Shown here: positions 10,979-21,512 of the stretch, in pieces | How the letters are laid out: every line of letters starts with the position of its first letter | Numbering within the stretch: the first letter of the stretch is position 1 | Source: Ambrosia x helenae | Taxonomy: Eukaryota; Streptophyta; Magnoliopsida; Asterales; Asteraceae | Length of the DNA stretch: 64,000 bases | Direction: 5' to 3' | Assembly: GCA_030844895.1 (NCBI GenBank) | Contig: CM061228.1 | Location: forward strand, 33,604,626-33,668,625 | Notes under the pieces: generated by a model | The model's input: the letters and a program-made list of their open reading frames with translations, nothing else | Database searches by the model: none | What the model was told of the DNA's origin: nothing | Program-made: the position numbers and the translations under genes

Positions 10979-12539
10979 TGGTTATAGGGAATTAGGTTGT
11001 TAGAAAAATAATCTAGTCTATAACCATAGGATTATAATCAGTACTTGCTCCTTTTACTTGCAACCCTACTTGTTTCTATTCTCTATCTCCATCCTACTTC
11101 TTATCCTTACTTTAGTCCCTACAAGAAGATTGTTCTCCATCACAAGATCTACTCTTATACCAATAGGACAAATCCTCAGGTTTAGCCTGAACCACCTTGA
11201 GATCTCGTCGAAGTTCTAGAATTTTAATAACGAACACGTGCAATCTGGAAGGGTGAACGCCTGTATTTTGATTCTTCTGTCTAGGCTGGCATTGCGCATA
11301 TATCCCAATCAGACGAGGGACCCGGATGCCTACCTGGGAATTCTCGGGATGAGTGTTCACTTATAGGCTAAAGCATGTGTTCATTATGTTATTAGAATCT
11401 AGAAGTTTTGATAAGTCAACGTTTTCGTTTATTCGTTTTAATTAATGAATAAATGATTACACTCACTTTCCTTAAATTAAGCTCTAAAATCTCAAAATTT
11501 TACAGCTTAAATCAATCTCATTTCATAACCATCTATGGATTTCACAATCACACTTCACCTTACCATCTTAGCCACTTTTTAAATATTCAACACCCTACCC
11601 AAATCATATTATTTCATTTCTCCACATGTTACTTATTTTTAAAAAACTATAGCCTCATACCTTAGCATAAACTAAAGATTTCTAAATCTTGTTGTATTTT
11701 CATTACCTAGTAACTTTACAAAGTACATATTTTTGTCAAAAGATGTCCTCGAACTTAAATTCAATTGTTTATTTATTGACGTAACAAACAATTTTCTATA
11801 TAATGCTTTAAACTATTAAAAATCACTTAATAGAACCTTGATCATCAAAACCTAATGTCATGTTTGAAATCTCCAACTAACGGGAATATTTTAATCAAAG
11901 CCCACTTAGCTTGTACTATTTAACAACTTTTGCTTTATGTATAAAACCAATTTTGAAAATAAGATTTTTTTTATCCATAGGAATAATATCTAGTCTCTAA
12001 ATTCTCTATCGACACTCACTCATTTTCAACTTGTTCAAATTTTTACAATATTTGGCATATACCACAATCATGTTTTCTTATACACTTGATTATAACCTTT
12101 GATCCAAACCCCAAAATTTACACTGCTACATAATCTCCTTACTATAAAATAAACTCTTTATCAACTATCTTCACATTCACTATCTCTCACAACCTTGATT
12201 CTGCTTCAAGATTTTTCATCATCCTCTCAAGAACTAAATTCATATCCTTCACCTTCTCAAACATGAACTAGTTACCCATGATAACCAAACTATTGAAACT
12301 TGGTTGTGTGTTGCATCAAACTTAATCCTTAGTTATACATGAGGATTCGATTATCTACCATATTTAAACATTTGATACTAGAAATCATGGAATATAAACT
12401 ATTTGCTATAGACACACCTAGAGTCATTAACCTTGTCTAGGACAACACTATTACAACTCGCATGCTATGCTTGATACTTGATTGTTTATATGTACATATT
12501 ATCAATTTGCAATTTATGTGTGAAATAATTGGTACACTT
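10979..12539 (+). other. Internal leader of element B, no gene found
   Basis: Parallel to 928-2473 of element A. AT-rich, with short open frames only. No conserved retroviral motif is visible in any frame. Confidence 0.6.
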
Positions 12540-12740
12540 AATCAAACAACTGGTAGAGGATGAAGTACTTGCTCAACAGTTAGTTGAGTACCAAATAACC
12601 TACTCAACGATTGGTAGAGGTCATCATGCCTGCTCAATAGTCGGTAGAGGCCCTACAACCTGCTCAACGACTGGTAGAGGCTATCGCACCTGCTCAACAA
12701 TCGGTAGAGGTTCTTACTCACTGACTGGTAGAAGTCTTTT
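12540..12740 (+). repeat. 27-bp tandem repeat in element B
   Basis: Same repeat as in element A (2480-2700), with core CTCAACNNTNGGTAGAGG and about seven degenerate copies. Confidence 0.7.
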
Positions 12741-13217
12741 TCCTACTCAACAGTTGGACTCATTTTTGGATACATTGTAAACGATTCAATCACAAGGTTA
12801 TTTTGCATTACTTACATGTGTGTTTAGAGTCATAGAAGGACACAAAACCCTAATGTAAGGTAAATTGGTGATTGCGGTTCGGAACGTAATCATGAATTTA
12901 CAGGTACGTTAAGGTAGTGTGAAATTCTAATAAGGTTTTAGTAGTTCATTTGGTTTTCATATAGCCAATCAACTCATGCATTTCTTTTAGGATTTCTAAA
13001 ACTTAAGATTCTTATTCACCTTGCGATTCCAAGACACACCTAATCCTACCCTTAAAACTCACAGATAACAAACCTCTTATCCAAATTATTCGAAAGCAGA
13101 TTATTCTATAAATTCATGTCGTGCCTTAACCCAAAATTTTCAAAACCACGGCTGCCTTAATTTCTACCCAACCATCCTCAAACCTGTGTTTTTAAATAAC
13201 TTCGGGATGAAGTTTCC

Positions 13218-13232
13218 AAAAGTAGGGGAGAC
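13218..13232 (+). other. Polypurine tract of element B
   Basis: AAAAGTAGGGGAGAC immediately before the 3' LTR at 13233. Confidence 0.88.
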
Positions 13233-14512
13233 TGTAACCTCACGAATTTTCCCATTTATTTTGCATTAAAGTATTTCCCGATCCATGATATAAAGTCTAA
13301 TTTATTTCTAAGTATTCTTATCTTTATCCGTGCACTTTATTTTTCTAAGTTCTTTTTATCATTGTACTTAAAAAAAAAAAATCTTCAATCATTACATATG
13401 TCCTATCCTAATTCGATTTATAAAATCGTCATTTTATAAGACGGTGTTTTTTTTTATTTTCTAATTCAAACTAATGATTTTTTTTAAATAAAACCTTGAG
13501 TCAAATAGTCAAAGTCTTGGTCAATGTCCTAGTCAAAGTCTTAGTCAAACAGTCAAAGTCCTAGTCAAATAGTCAATTCATCATAAAACCTTACTTTATG
13601 GTGTTGACCAATTTTAATGGCTAATTGAATCCAAACTAGTATAAAAACCCACCTATGAACCATTACACTTGCCACCTCTAAATCGATTGTTTCAATCCGA
13701 TTAAACTTTCCCTCATACTTTTCTTCTATAGTCTATTACTTCTACAATTGAAGCTTTGATTATAAGCACTTGTTATTGCCAACTTTGGGGCAACACATAT
13801 TCTATTTTCACGAGACATAACATTTTGCTAAGGTGAGTTTTACATAGCCCCTTTTCTATTTATCACCGTTTTTGGGGTGAAACAGGTTACAACATTCTAT
13901 ATGCAATTCAATCATCAAAGTGTCTATGTGTTTTTCTATGTTGCATTATGTCTTAAACATGACTAGGGTAAGCACAATTCTAGCATAATCATTAACATTG
14001 ATCAGCCGACGGTATACATTGATAGATCTATTGGACTGACAATCCCACCCGGATACGTGCCTCCTACAAAGGTAGCGTGGGTGTTTGTTATCGCATAACA
14101 TATTCGAGTGAACCATGAGCGTATGGGATGTACCACATTATAACAGTCACAAGGGTTGATTATGCACTCGATTTACTTCTAGTATGTTTTCACATATGGA
14201 CTAGACTTGCCATGACACTTGAATTGTACAACATTTTTATCCGATTATCAAAACCTATGTAATTCTCACCAACTTTTGTTGACCCAAAATATTTTCAAAC
14301 TTAACATGTTTCAGGTTATAGCTTGCTTGAAGAGTAGAGTTATTGCTTGAAGATGCGTAGTTAGTATTTTTCATTTTGATGTACAAAATTCTTAGAACAA
14401 TTGTATGTAATTTATTTAAATCATTTAATGAAATTTATTATTCACCATGAGCTAATGAACAATCATCAATACGTGACATCCCGATGTTTCCGCCATCAGT
14501 TGGGGTGTTACA
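13233..14512 (+). repeat. 3' LTR of element B
   Basis: 1,280 bp copy of 9684-10961, with the W-box run at about 13499-13577. It ends at 14512 and is followed by the target duplication CCCGC. Confidence 0.93.
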
Positions 14513-16162
14513 CCCGCGCTGCATCAACACGCAACCAAGACCCCGAATGGAAGCATCACAGTACACAACGAAATCATCCGTACCCTCAGGAAGGGACAAG
14601 ATAGGTGCAGAACAAAGTTTAAGCTTCAGCATCTGAAATGCTGATTCTTGTGGTTCATCCCAGTCGAACTTTCGATCCTTCTGGGTAAGGGCAGTGAGGG
14701 GTTGAGCGATCTTCGAAAATCCCTCAATGAAACGACGATAGTAACCCGCAAGACCTAGGAATTGCCGCACCTCAGATGGCGTCTTTGGTGCTTCCCAGTC
14801 TTTAATAGCTTCGATCTTAGCCGGATCGACATGAATTCCCAATTCATTCACCACATGTCCTAGGAATTGAACTTCACGCAACCAAAAATCACACTTTGAG
14901 AACTTAGCATACAACTGCTCTTGTCTCAAAAGTTCCAAGACCAACCGCAGATGTTCCTCGTGATCCGCCTTGTTCTTGGAATAGATCAGAATGTCGTCAA
15001 TAAACACGATGACGAACTTATCAAGGTAAGGCTTGCAAACGCGGTTCATCAAATCCATGAACACCGCAGGTGCGTTAGTGAGACCAAAAGGCATGACCAA
15101 GAACTCCAAATGGCCATAACGAGTGCGAAAGGCAGTCTTCTGAATGTCAGCTTCCCTGACGCGCAACTGGTGATAACCGGACCGCAAATCAATCTTCGAA
15201 TAATAGCTGGAGCCCTGAAGCTGGTCAAAGAGATCATCAATGCGAGGAAGAGGATAACGATTCTTGATGGTCACTTTGTTCAGCTCACGATAATCAATAC
15301 ACATACGAAGACTTCCGTCCTTCTTCTTCACAAACAAAATAGGAGCTCCCCACGGGGAAGAACTCGGTCGAATGAAACCCTTTTCCAAGAGTTCCTGCAA
15401 CTGGCTGGACAACTCTTGCATCTCGGGAGGTGCAAGACGATACGGGGCTCGGGCAATAGGAGCTGCGCCCGGAGTGAGATCAATACCAAACTCAACCTGA
15501 CGATGGGGAGGAAGACCAGGTAAATCATCAGGAAACACATCAGAAAAGTCACGAACCACCGGAATATCCTCGATCTTCTTCTCATCGTCAGAAGAAACGT
15601 TAACAAGTGCCAGAACGGCCGAACAGCCCTTCCGAAGATACTTACGGGCTTTCATGCTAGAAATGATACTCAGCGGAGCACCGCTTTTCTCGCCACGAAC
15701 CGAAAGAATCTCTCCATCAGGGAGAGGGATCCGAATGACCTTGTCAAAACAAACGATCTCCGCGCGATACAATGATAACCAATCCATGCCAACCACGACA
15801 TCAAAACTACCCAGAGGTACCGGCATAAGGCCAATGGGGAAAGACAAACCCGACAGTTCCAAACGACATTCCCTAAGGGTGTGTGTCGCTTCGATTTTCT
15901 TACCATCAGCCAATTCTATTAAGTACTTAGCCTCTAATGGTGTGGGTACTATATCTAGCAATCGACTAATATCCAAAGATACGAAACTCTTATCGGCACC
16001 AGAATCAAACAAAACAGAAACATAGCGATCATTAAGAAGGAACATACCGGTAACTGTGTCTGGATCCTGCCTAGCCTCTGCAGATCCAATGACGAAAGCA
16101 CGTGCAGTCCTGCCTCCGCCGCCATTGTTCCCGTTACCGTTCCCGCCCCTCCCATTATCGCC
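14513..16162 (-). CDS. Tekay pol, N-terminal part: protease and reverse transcriptase
   Basis: Proximal half of the Tekay pol. After a glycine/asparagine-rich start comes the aspartic protease with VLFDSGADKSFVS (catalytic DSG). The reverse transcriptase follows with YPLPRIDDLFDQL, YSKIDLRSGYHQ, MPFGLTNAPAVFMDLMN and the catalytic FVIVFIDDILIYSK. The connection and the start of RNase H follow, with FVVYCDASIRGLGCVL. The frame is cut by element B at 14512. It is in the same frame as gag and directly follows the gag TAG stop (16163-16165), so it could be made by stop-codon readthrough, or the stop could be a single mutation. Confidence 0.93.
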
Positions 16163-17360
16163 CTATTTCAGTTTGGGACAGTCACGCTTGAAATGCCCCG
16201 TGTCACCACAGTTATAACACCCCTGCCTCCCCTGAGTCCCCTGAGCAGCAGGAGCAGGAGTAGCCGCAGGAGTCTGAGTTGGGGTGAGCGCCACCTTGCA
16301 ATCCTTAGCATGGTGCCCCAACTGATGGCACCGATGACAACGAGCCCTGTCACAACTCCCCGAATGATGGAAACCACACTTGTTGCACTTGGGATGCTTC
16401 CCGACATACCCACCCGTCTTCGCCCCAGAAGAAGACCCAGACGTATCAAACTTCTTCGCCGGCTGAGCTGGCACCACACTCTTCCCCACACTCTCCCACT
16501 TCCTCTTGTTCCCCTCAGCAGCCTTCACAGTAGTACCCTTGGGTGGCAAAACGCCTTCCGCCACCTTCAGGTTAGTCATCCGATGAGCTGATCGGACAAC
16601 TTCAGCAATAGTGGGAAGATTCCCAGCAGCTACCAACCCAGCAATCTCGGGCACTAGTCCAGACACATAGTGCTCGATCCTCCTGTACTCGGGTGTGTGT
16701 AAGTCAGGACACAACACCGCCAGCTCGTTCCTCCTCATAGTATACTCCTCAATCTCCGACCCAACCATCTTGTAACTCCAGACCTCATGCTCCAACTTCT
16801 GTATCTCCTCCCTCGGACAGTACTCAGCTCTCAAAAGCTGCACAAACTCCGCCCAAGGCATAGCAATAGCCTCTCCCAACCCCACGTTCTGAGTGGTAGC
16901 ATTCCACCACGACAATGCAGGCCCCTCAAATGTCGCAGTAGCATACTTCACTCGGTCCCCAGCAGGACAGTTACACATGACAAACACAGATTCCACCTTC
17001 TCTAGCCATCGGAGCAGTCCCACCGCTCCCTCAATTCCAGCGAAGTTATGAGGCTGACAGTCCCTAAACTTCTTATAAGAGCACTGAGGTGGGGGTGGAT
17101 TGGCACCAACACCTAAAACATGGTACACGAGTAAAACACAAACGAAAGGACACGAAACCCAAAAATGAGGCAAGGTCGACAGAAATCAACTCACCACCCA
17201 TGGCATTAATCCCGGCCTGGAAATTAGCCATAGCCATGTTCACTTGCTGCTGGAGCAAGTTGTTCAGCTCAGCTTGGGTCATGTTGATGTTCCCACGACC
17301 ACCGCCGCCAGCACGGCCACCGCCTCCACCACGACGTCCACCACCACGAGCACCAGACAT
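16163..17360 (-). CDS. Tekay gag with predicted intron
   Basis: Gag polyprotein, about 371 residues if the predicted intron at 17113-17194 is removed: exon 1 17360-17195 and exon 2 17112-16163. Exon 1 starts MSGARGGG, is Gly/Arg-rich and contains MTQAELNNLLQQQ. Exon 2 carries the Retrotrans_gag capsid domain (GLLRWLEKVESVF, ALSWWNATTQ, WAEFVQLLRAEYCP, YVSGLVPEI). Its C-terminus has zinc knuckles: CHRCHQLGHHAKDC and CYNCGDTGHFKRDC, preceded by a shorter cysteine cluster CNKCGFHHSGSC. It ends PKLK followed by TAG. In an unspliced RNA the two parts are in different frames and the N-terminus would stop within the intron. Gag forms the virus-like particle in the cytoplasm. Confidence 0.88.
17113..17194 (-). 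other. Predicted phase-1 intron in Tekay gag
   Basis: On the minus strand the segment begins GTGAGT and ends TTTTAG, is 82 bp long and T-rich near its 3' end. Removing it joins the two open gag frames in phase. The exon 1 frame otherwise runs on without any gag similarity, and the exon 2 frame has no gag-like sequence upstream of the acceptor. Confidence 0.65.
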
Positions 17361-17866
17361 GATCTAACAAACCAAGAAATCGAGAGATTCAGATTCACTT
17401 CCAGTGTCAACCACTAGGAATTTACAAGAGTTAACCTAGGGACAAATTCAGGACCATACATCCAAACTCGAAGTCCGTCGGGATTTTCATGCATCCCAGT
17501 TTATTATTTCGTGTGCACCTGAAATGATAAACTGCTCTACATGGTCCTCTAGATGTACCCCTAATCTAGACCCCAGTCACCGAACATTGTCGCCTATGTG
17601 GCAATAGGTGCAAGTGTAAGAAGGCATGTGTGTGCAAGAACCAGCAAATCAACCCCTCCTCCTTCAATCCAGAAGAAGAAGACAAGAGTAGGTAAGAACC
17701 CAAATAAAAACGGATGATGTAACGGAGAAGCATGATGATGATGTAAGGACACCCCGACAACGTTAGTACATACCCCCTTTAATAGACCCAAAGTATGTGA
17801 CCGTCTAGTGTGTGCGACTCGGCTATAGACCAGACTCTACATGCAGTCCTAGTTCACTATAACCAT
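17361..17866 (-). other. Tekay 5' leader between primer site and gag
   Basis: About 500 bp of untranslated leader. No conserved frame seen. It should hold the packaging signal, which cannot be recognised by eye. Confidence 0.6.
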
Positions 17867-17880
17867 TGGCTCTGATACCA
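17867..17880 (-). other. Primer-binding site of Tekay element, tRNA-iMet
   Basis: On the minus strand TGGTATCAGAGCCA, starting three bases from the 5' LTR end at 17884. Confidence 0.93.
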
Positions 17881-17883
17881 ATC

Positions 17884-20471
17884 TGTCACACCCTCAAATT
17901 ACCACTTGCGGGGTTTTACCGCGAGGCGCATGACAAACCAGGATCCAAGTCAACGATCACAATAAACGACACTATATGAAGTACGTAAATCCAAAAACAT
18001 AAATTTCATCAGCGGAAGCATTTAAAGAATTTAATCTCTACAAAACAGTGTTCCCAAGTATTCAAGACATTTATTACAAAACGTGCACTAAAATCTAGAC
18101 GCCAATGCAGACCCGTGCGCCTAGTTCCGTTCATTGCTACCTTAGCGACCTGAGAAAAACATGCCAAAAAGATGTCAACATATAATGCTGGTGAGTTCAC
18201 AGGTTTGTTCAAAAATGTTACCAAAGTGTTACCATGTCCATACTATATCAATGTTACCAAGTACGCTAGCTAGGCGTATGTTTCATTACTACTACGATTG
18301 GAAACCATTACTAGACACGTTTAGCAATGTTCAGCATGTTTAAGCAGCCCGTATGTTCAGCATGATACCAATGTACCTGTTCGAGACAATATGCACCCGC
18401 CCGGCCCTCCAAGCCGACGAGTGGGGCAGGTCACGCCCAATAGATCTATCCACATTTCCCCCGTTGTGCAAACCCGCACATTCATGGTTTCCCCCGGGAC
18501 TTTCCAAAAGATCGTATAGCAATATAAAGTTAAAACCATAGTATGACATATGTTACCAAAACCGTTTAGCGCATGTTTTCTCCCCCAAAAGTTAAAGCAG
18601 TAAAAGTGGGGCCGTGAACTCACCTTAGATAGCGTTCTTCAAATATAAGTAAAGATGTTTAGCCCTTGATAATCCCTCTACCGGAGATCTATCAAAATGT
18701 TCACATAAGTGTTCCGACTAATAACCATAAGGTTATCTAGCCCCCGATTGTCCAGATCATAACCGAGTATGTTTTAAAACGTGTTTAAATGTTTAACCGA
18801 CACACTAGACCGACCCGACATCCCGTTGGTGACCCATTACCCTAACTAATCAAGTACACATAGATTACACGCAAGGTTCAAGCATAAAACACTTAGTTTG
18901 TATCAAAGATCTCATTTCTGCATCAGAACGGTCGAACCAGTCAGTTTAAGGCCTCCTTCGCACCTTTTTACTCTCCTTCGCCCGTTTTACCTCTCGTTCG
19001 ACCGTTTGATGCTTCCTTCGCACGTTTTGCCACGTTCGCCCACTGAAAAGCCTGGTTCGACCCTGGGATTCCTCCTTCGCACCTTCGACTGGTCGAAGGA
19101 GGCCAGGTTCGCCCCTGTTGTTCTATTTTGCCTAAAAACGCTTAAAACACATTCAAAACGACTCGAAACATCACCAATCACAGCAGTCAAACATGATTAT
19201 GTTATCCTAACAAAACCCCACTGATTTTGCCCCAAACCATATCCGTTTCAGCCCTTTCCCAAAATGGCAAAAATTATGGAAACGTCACTTTCATGCATGA
19301 AATCTTTACCCAATTTGGAAACTTTTGAAATCGACTCATGTTTGATTTAAAATACTCAGTTTATCGATCATCCGATCATCCTTATGGGTTCTATTGATTA
19401 TAAACACCACATGTTACGTCTAGATTCGTCAAAATCCCCAATTTACACATAATATCATCATCCAATCGATTCTAACCCTAAACAACAATCAATCAGCATT
19501 AAAAGCAATCCTACATCATGTCTCTAACATAGATAAAGCAGCAAAGCATTGAATAACACATTACACCACATAATACTCAATTAACACCTGTTATTTATTA
19601 TGAAAACTCATGTTAAATGATAGGGTTTTGTTTTAGAAAGATGTTTAAAAGGTTTTTAATCATAAAAACACCCTTAGAACAGATCTGGACAATTAAGGTT
19701 AGATGAAAACGAATTAAAATGCTTTTAAAAGATTTAGGATTATGAACACACCTTGGATTCTTGTTTAGATGTTGTAGATAGGTTAGATTATGAAAAAGAA
19801 GAGCAAAAACTCCTTCCTTAGTGTTTAAGATCGTTTGAGAGCGTTTTGGGACGGTTAGGGTTTGTGAAATGATGAAAAATGACTAAGGTTGGTATTTATA
19901 CTGATCCTCCTTCGCACCAATTGATTGGTCGAAGGTGGTCTCCTTCGACCCTTTCACAGGGTCGAATGAGACTTGTCCAGGTCGAAGGGAATTCTTCAAC
20001 TCCACTTCCCTGGTTCGCCCACTTGCATGGGTCGAACCAGACAATTTTCCTCTCCTTCGACCACTCGAAGTGGTCGAACCAGAGCCCCTTTTTAACTAGT
20101 TTTCCAGTTTGTCGTGTTTAACGCATTCTAACACATCTTAACACATAAGCATGCATCCTTAGTCTATATTTAACACATTAAAGCACAGATAATCATTTAC
20201 ACATCATTTAAACACGTCTATGTATATAAACCACCACACAACCCATAATCTACACATATACTTAATTAGTTCATGTAATGTCACCAACAACGGAACCCGG
20301 TACTAGTGTATTACCAAAACGACTCCCAATGATCCTCCAGATCATTGTACCCTGGACAATCCTAACTTGACCCAACTCAACTAACCCGGTTAAGTTTGTT
20401 TATAAACGTTTCTCGCTAAGGTAGACTTAGATGTTACTAATATGTTTAAGCCGAACATGCCGCGTGTCACA
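17884..20471 (-). repeat. 5' LTR of Tekay element
   Basis: 2,588 bp, nearly the same as 5145-7730. It contains the minus-strand TATAAATA at 19893-19900 and both hairpin clusters. Since the RNA of the element would start in this copy, its TATA box and upstream hairpins are the ones that matter for expression. Confidence 0.92.
19893..20078 (-). promoter_or_regulatory. Tekay U3 promoter: TATA box and hairpin cluster
   Basis: TATAAATA on the minus strand at 19893-19900. Upstream of it (19909-20078) are four to five TTCGACC-armed hairpins, the best being a perfect 10-bp stem at 20056-20078. Transcription would begin about 30 bp beyond the TATA box, near 19865. Confidence 0.55.
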
Positions 20472-20903
20472 TAGTCAAATAGTCAATTCATCATAAAACC
20501 TTATTTTATGGTGTTGATCAATTTTAATGGCTAATTGAATCCAAAACTAGTAGAAAAACCCACCTATAACCCATTATACTTTGCACCTCTAAATCGATTG
20601 TTTCAATCCGATTAAACTTTCCCTCATACCTTTCTTCTATAGTCTATTACTTCTACAATTGAAGCTTTGATTATAAGCTCTTGTAATTGGCAACTTTGGG
20701 GCTACACATATTGAAACTTTCCCTCATACCTTTCTTCTAAGTTCCTTTTATCATTGCACTTTGAAGCTTTGATTATAAGAACATACAAGACCCCAATCAA
20801 GCAAAAGAAAAGCTCGAAGCTATATGTCATACAGGTATCAGTCATGATATCACATACATATTAAAGGAAAGAGGCAAAAGTATAGATTAGAATAAATCCA
20901 GTA

Positions 20904-21512
20904 TTAGATACCCGGCACAACTTCCGTCTCCTCTTGCAGTTTCTTCCCCTTGCACCTGTTTGCAAGATGACATGTGCCCTAACACTTATAACATACCAAA
21001 GTCGGACACTGATAGTGGGGGTGACCCACCTTCTTACAGCGGAAACAAGTTTCAGAACCCTGTTTGTTATCCCCATTACTACCTCTAGTATCAGTATCTT
21101 CGGTCTTCACCTTCTTGAGAGAGGGTCCTGTAATGTCTACACCGTTTCTCTTCCCATCAGAGTTTCGGTTAGAGTTCCCACTCTTTCTGTGTTCCAAGAC
21201 ACGATCTTCACCTTCGTCGCCGGAATCCGCCTAGGACCCGCCTAATGCCCAAAACGCCTAGAACCAAGCCTAGGTCCTTATTCCAAGTTTTATGTCCGAC
21301 TAGCGACTAGGCGGCACCTAGGCGGCCGCCTAGTCTGCCTTTTACAACACTGATCATTAGTCGTGTTCACCATAGGTTTCTTCAGCTTTTTCTCCATGGA
21401 AATCCGGTTTCGGTTATCATACAAAATTGGGATGTTTTCCCTCTTTTAATAGAAATCATTTTGATTATAAAATGTTTGCCTTTAAGGAACAAAATGTTTT
21501 TGTGGAAAATGA
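20904..21512 (-). pseudogene. Copia D gag C-terminal fragment (representative array copy)
   Basis: Read on the minus strand this is the part of the D gag that would follow 31917. It contains a basic, serine/asparagine-rich stretch, then two zinc knuckles: CFRCKKVGHPHYQC, and CYKC followed by an in-frame TAG inside the second CX2CX4HX4C knuckle. It ends VVPGI and TAA at 20904-20906. A 125-bp insert (21228-21352) breaks it. The same fragment with the same stop is in units 1-8 (4051-4658, 22244-22852, 23771-24379, 25293-25899, 26812-27420, 28333-28941, 29856-30463), so the stop and insert predate the amplification. Confidence 0.75.
21228..21352. mobile_element. 125-bp CTAGGCGG-rich insert in D gag
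   Basis: A GC-rich segment within AT-rich surroundings, starting CGCCTAGG and ending CAACACTG on the plus strand. It is flanked on both sides by ATC, a possible 3-bp target duplication. It holds several CCTAGG palindromes and GGCGGCCGCC (a NotI site), which can fold on itself. The gag frame resumes after it. The family is unknown to me; copies sit at the same place in every unit (4374-4498, 22568-22692, 24095-24219, 25615-25739, 27136-27260, 28657-28781, 30179-30303). Confidence 0.5.

Larger units (their letters stand above)
9684..14512 (+). mobile_element. Non-autonomous LTR retrotransposon B, nested in Tekay pol
   Basis: Complete element of 4,829 bp: LTRs 9684-10961 and 13233-14512, primer site 10965-10978, polypurine tract 13218-13232, and a perfect 5-bp target duplication CCCGC (9679-9683 and 14513-14517). 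The interior has no gag or pol and is closely similar to that of element A. It sits in the RNase H part of the Tekay pol in the opposite orientation. LTRs differ at only a handful of sites, so this is a very recent insertion that must have been mobilised by enzymes from another element. Confidence 0.95.
5145..20471 (-). mobile_element. Ty3/Gypsy Tekay-like chromovirus, full length
   Basis: The element is complete, on the minus strand: 5' LTR 17884-20471, primer site 17867-17880, gag 17360-16163, pol 16162-7867, polypurine tract 7740-7731, 3' LTR 7730-5145. A perfect 5-bp target-site duplication TAGTC flanks it. Without element B (9684-14512) it would be about 10.5 kb. The integrase is followed by a chromodomain-like tail, which with the long LTRs points to the Tekay/Del clade. 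By eye the two LTRs differ at only about ten of ~2,586 positions, so the insertion is recent. Confidence 0.93.
20472..21512 (+). repeat. Array unit 2, right half
   Basis: Continuation of the unit cut at 5144. LTR sequence runs to 20712, the shuffled patch covers 20713-20780, and antisense Copia D gag covers 20904-21512. The TATA box of the LTR is changed to TAGAAAAA. With its left half the unit is about 1.52 kb. The 125-bp insert lies at 21228-21352. Confidence 0.85.

Noticed and set aside
14921..15523. 200-residue plus-strand ORF
   Set aside because: Antisense shadow of the Tekay reverse transcriptase.
20934..21245. Plus-strand 103-residue ORF repeated in each array unit
   Set aside because: It is the shadow of the antisense Copia gag with its zinc knuckles; the minus-strand frame has the recognisable motifs.
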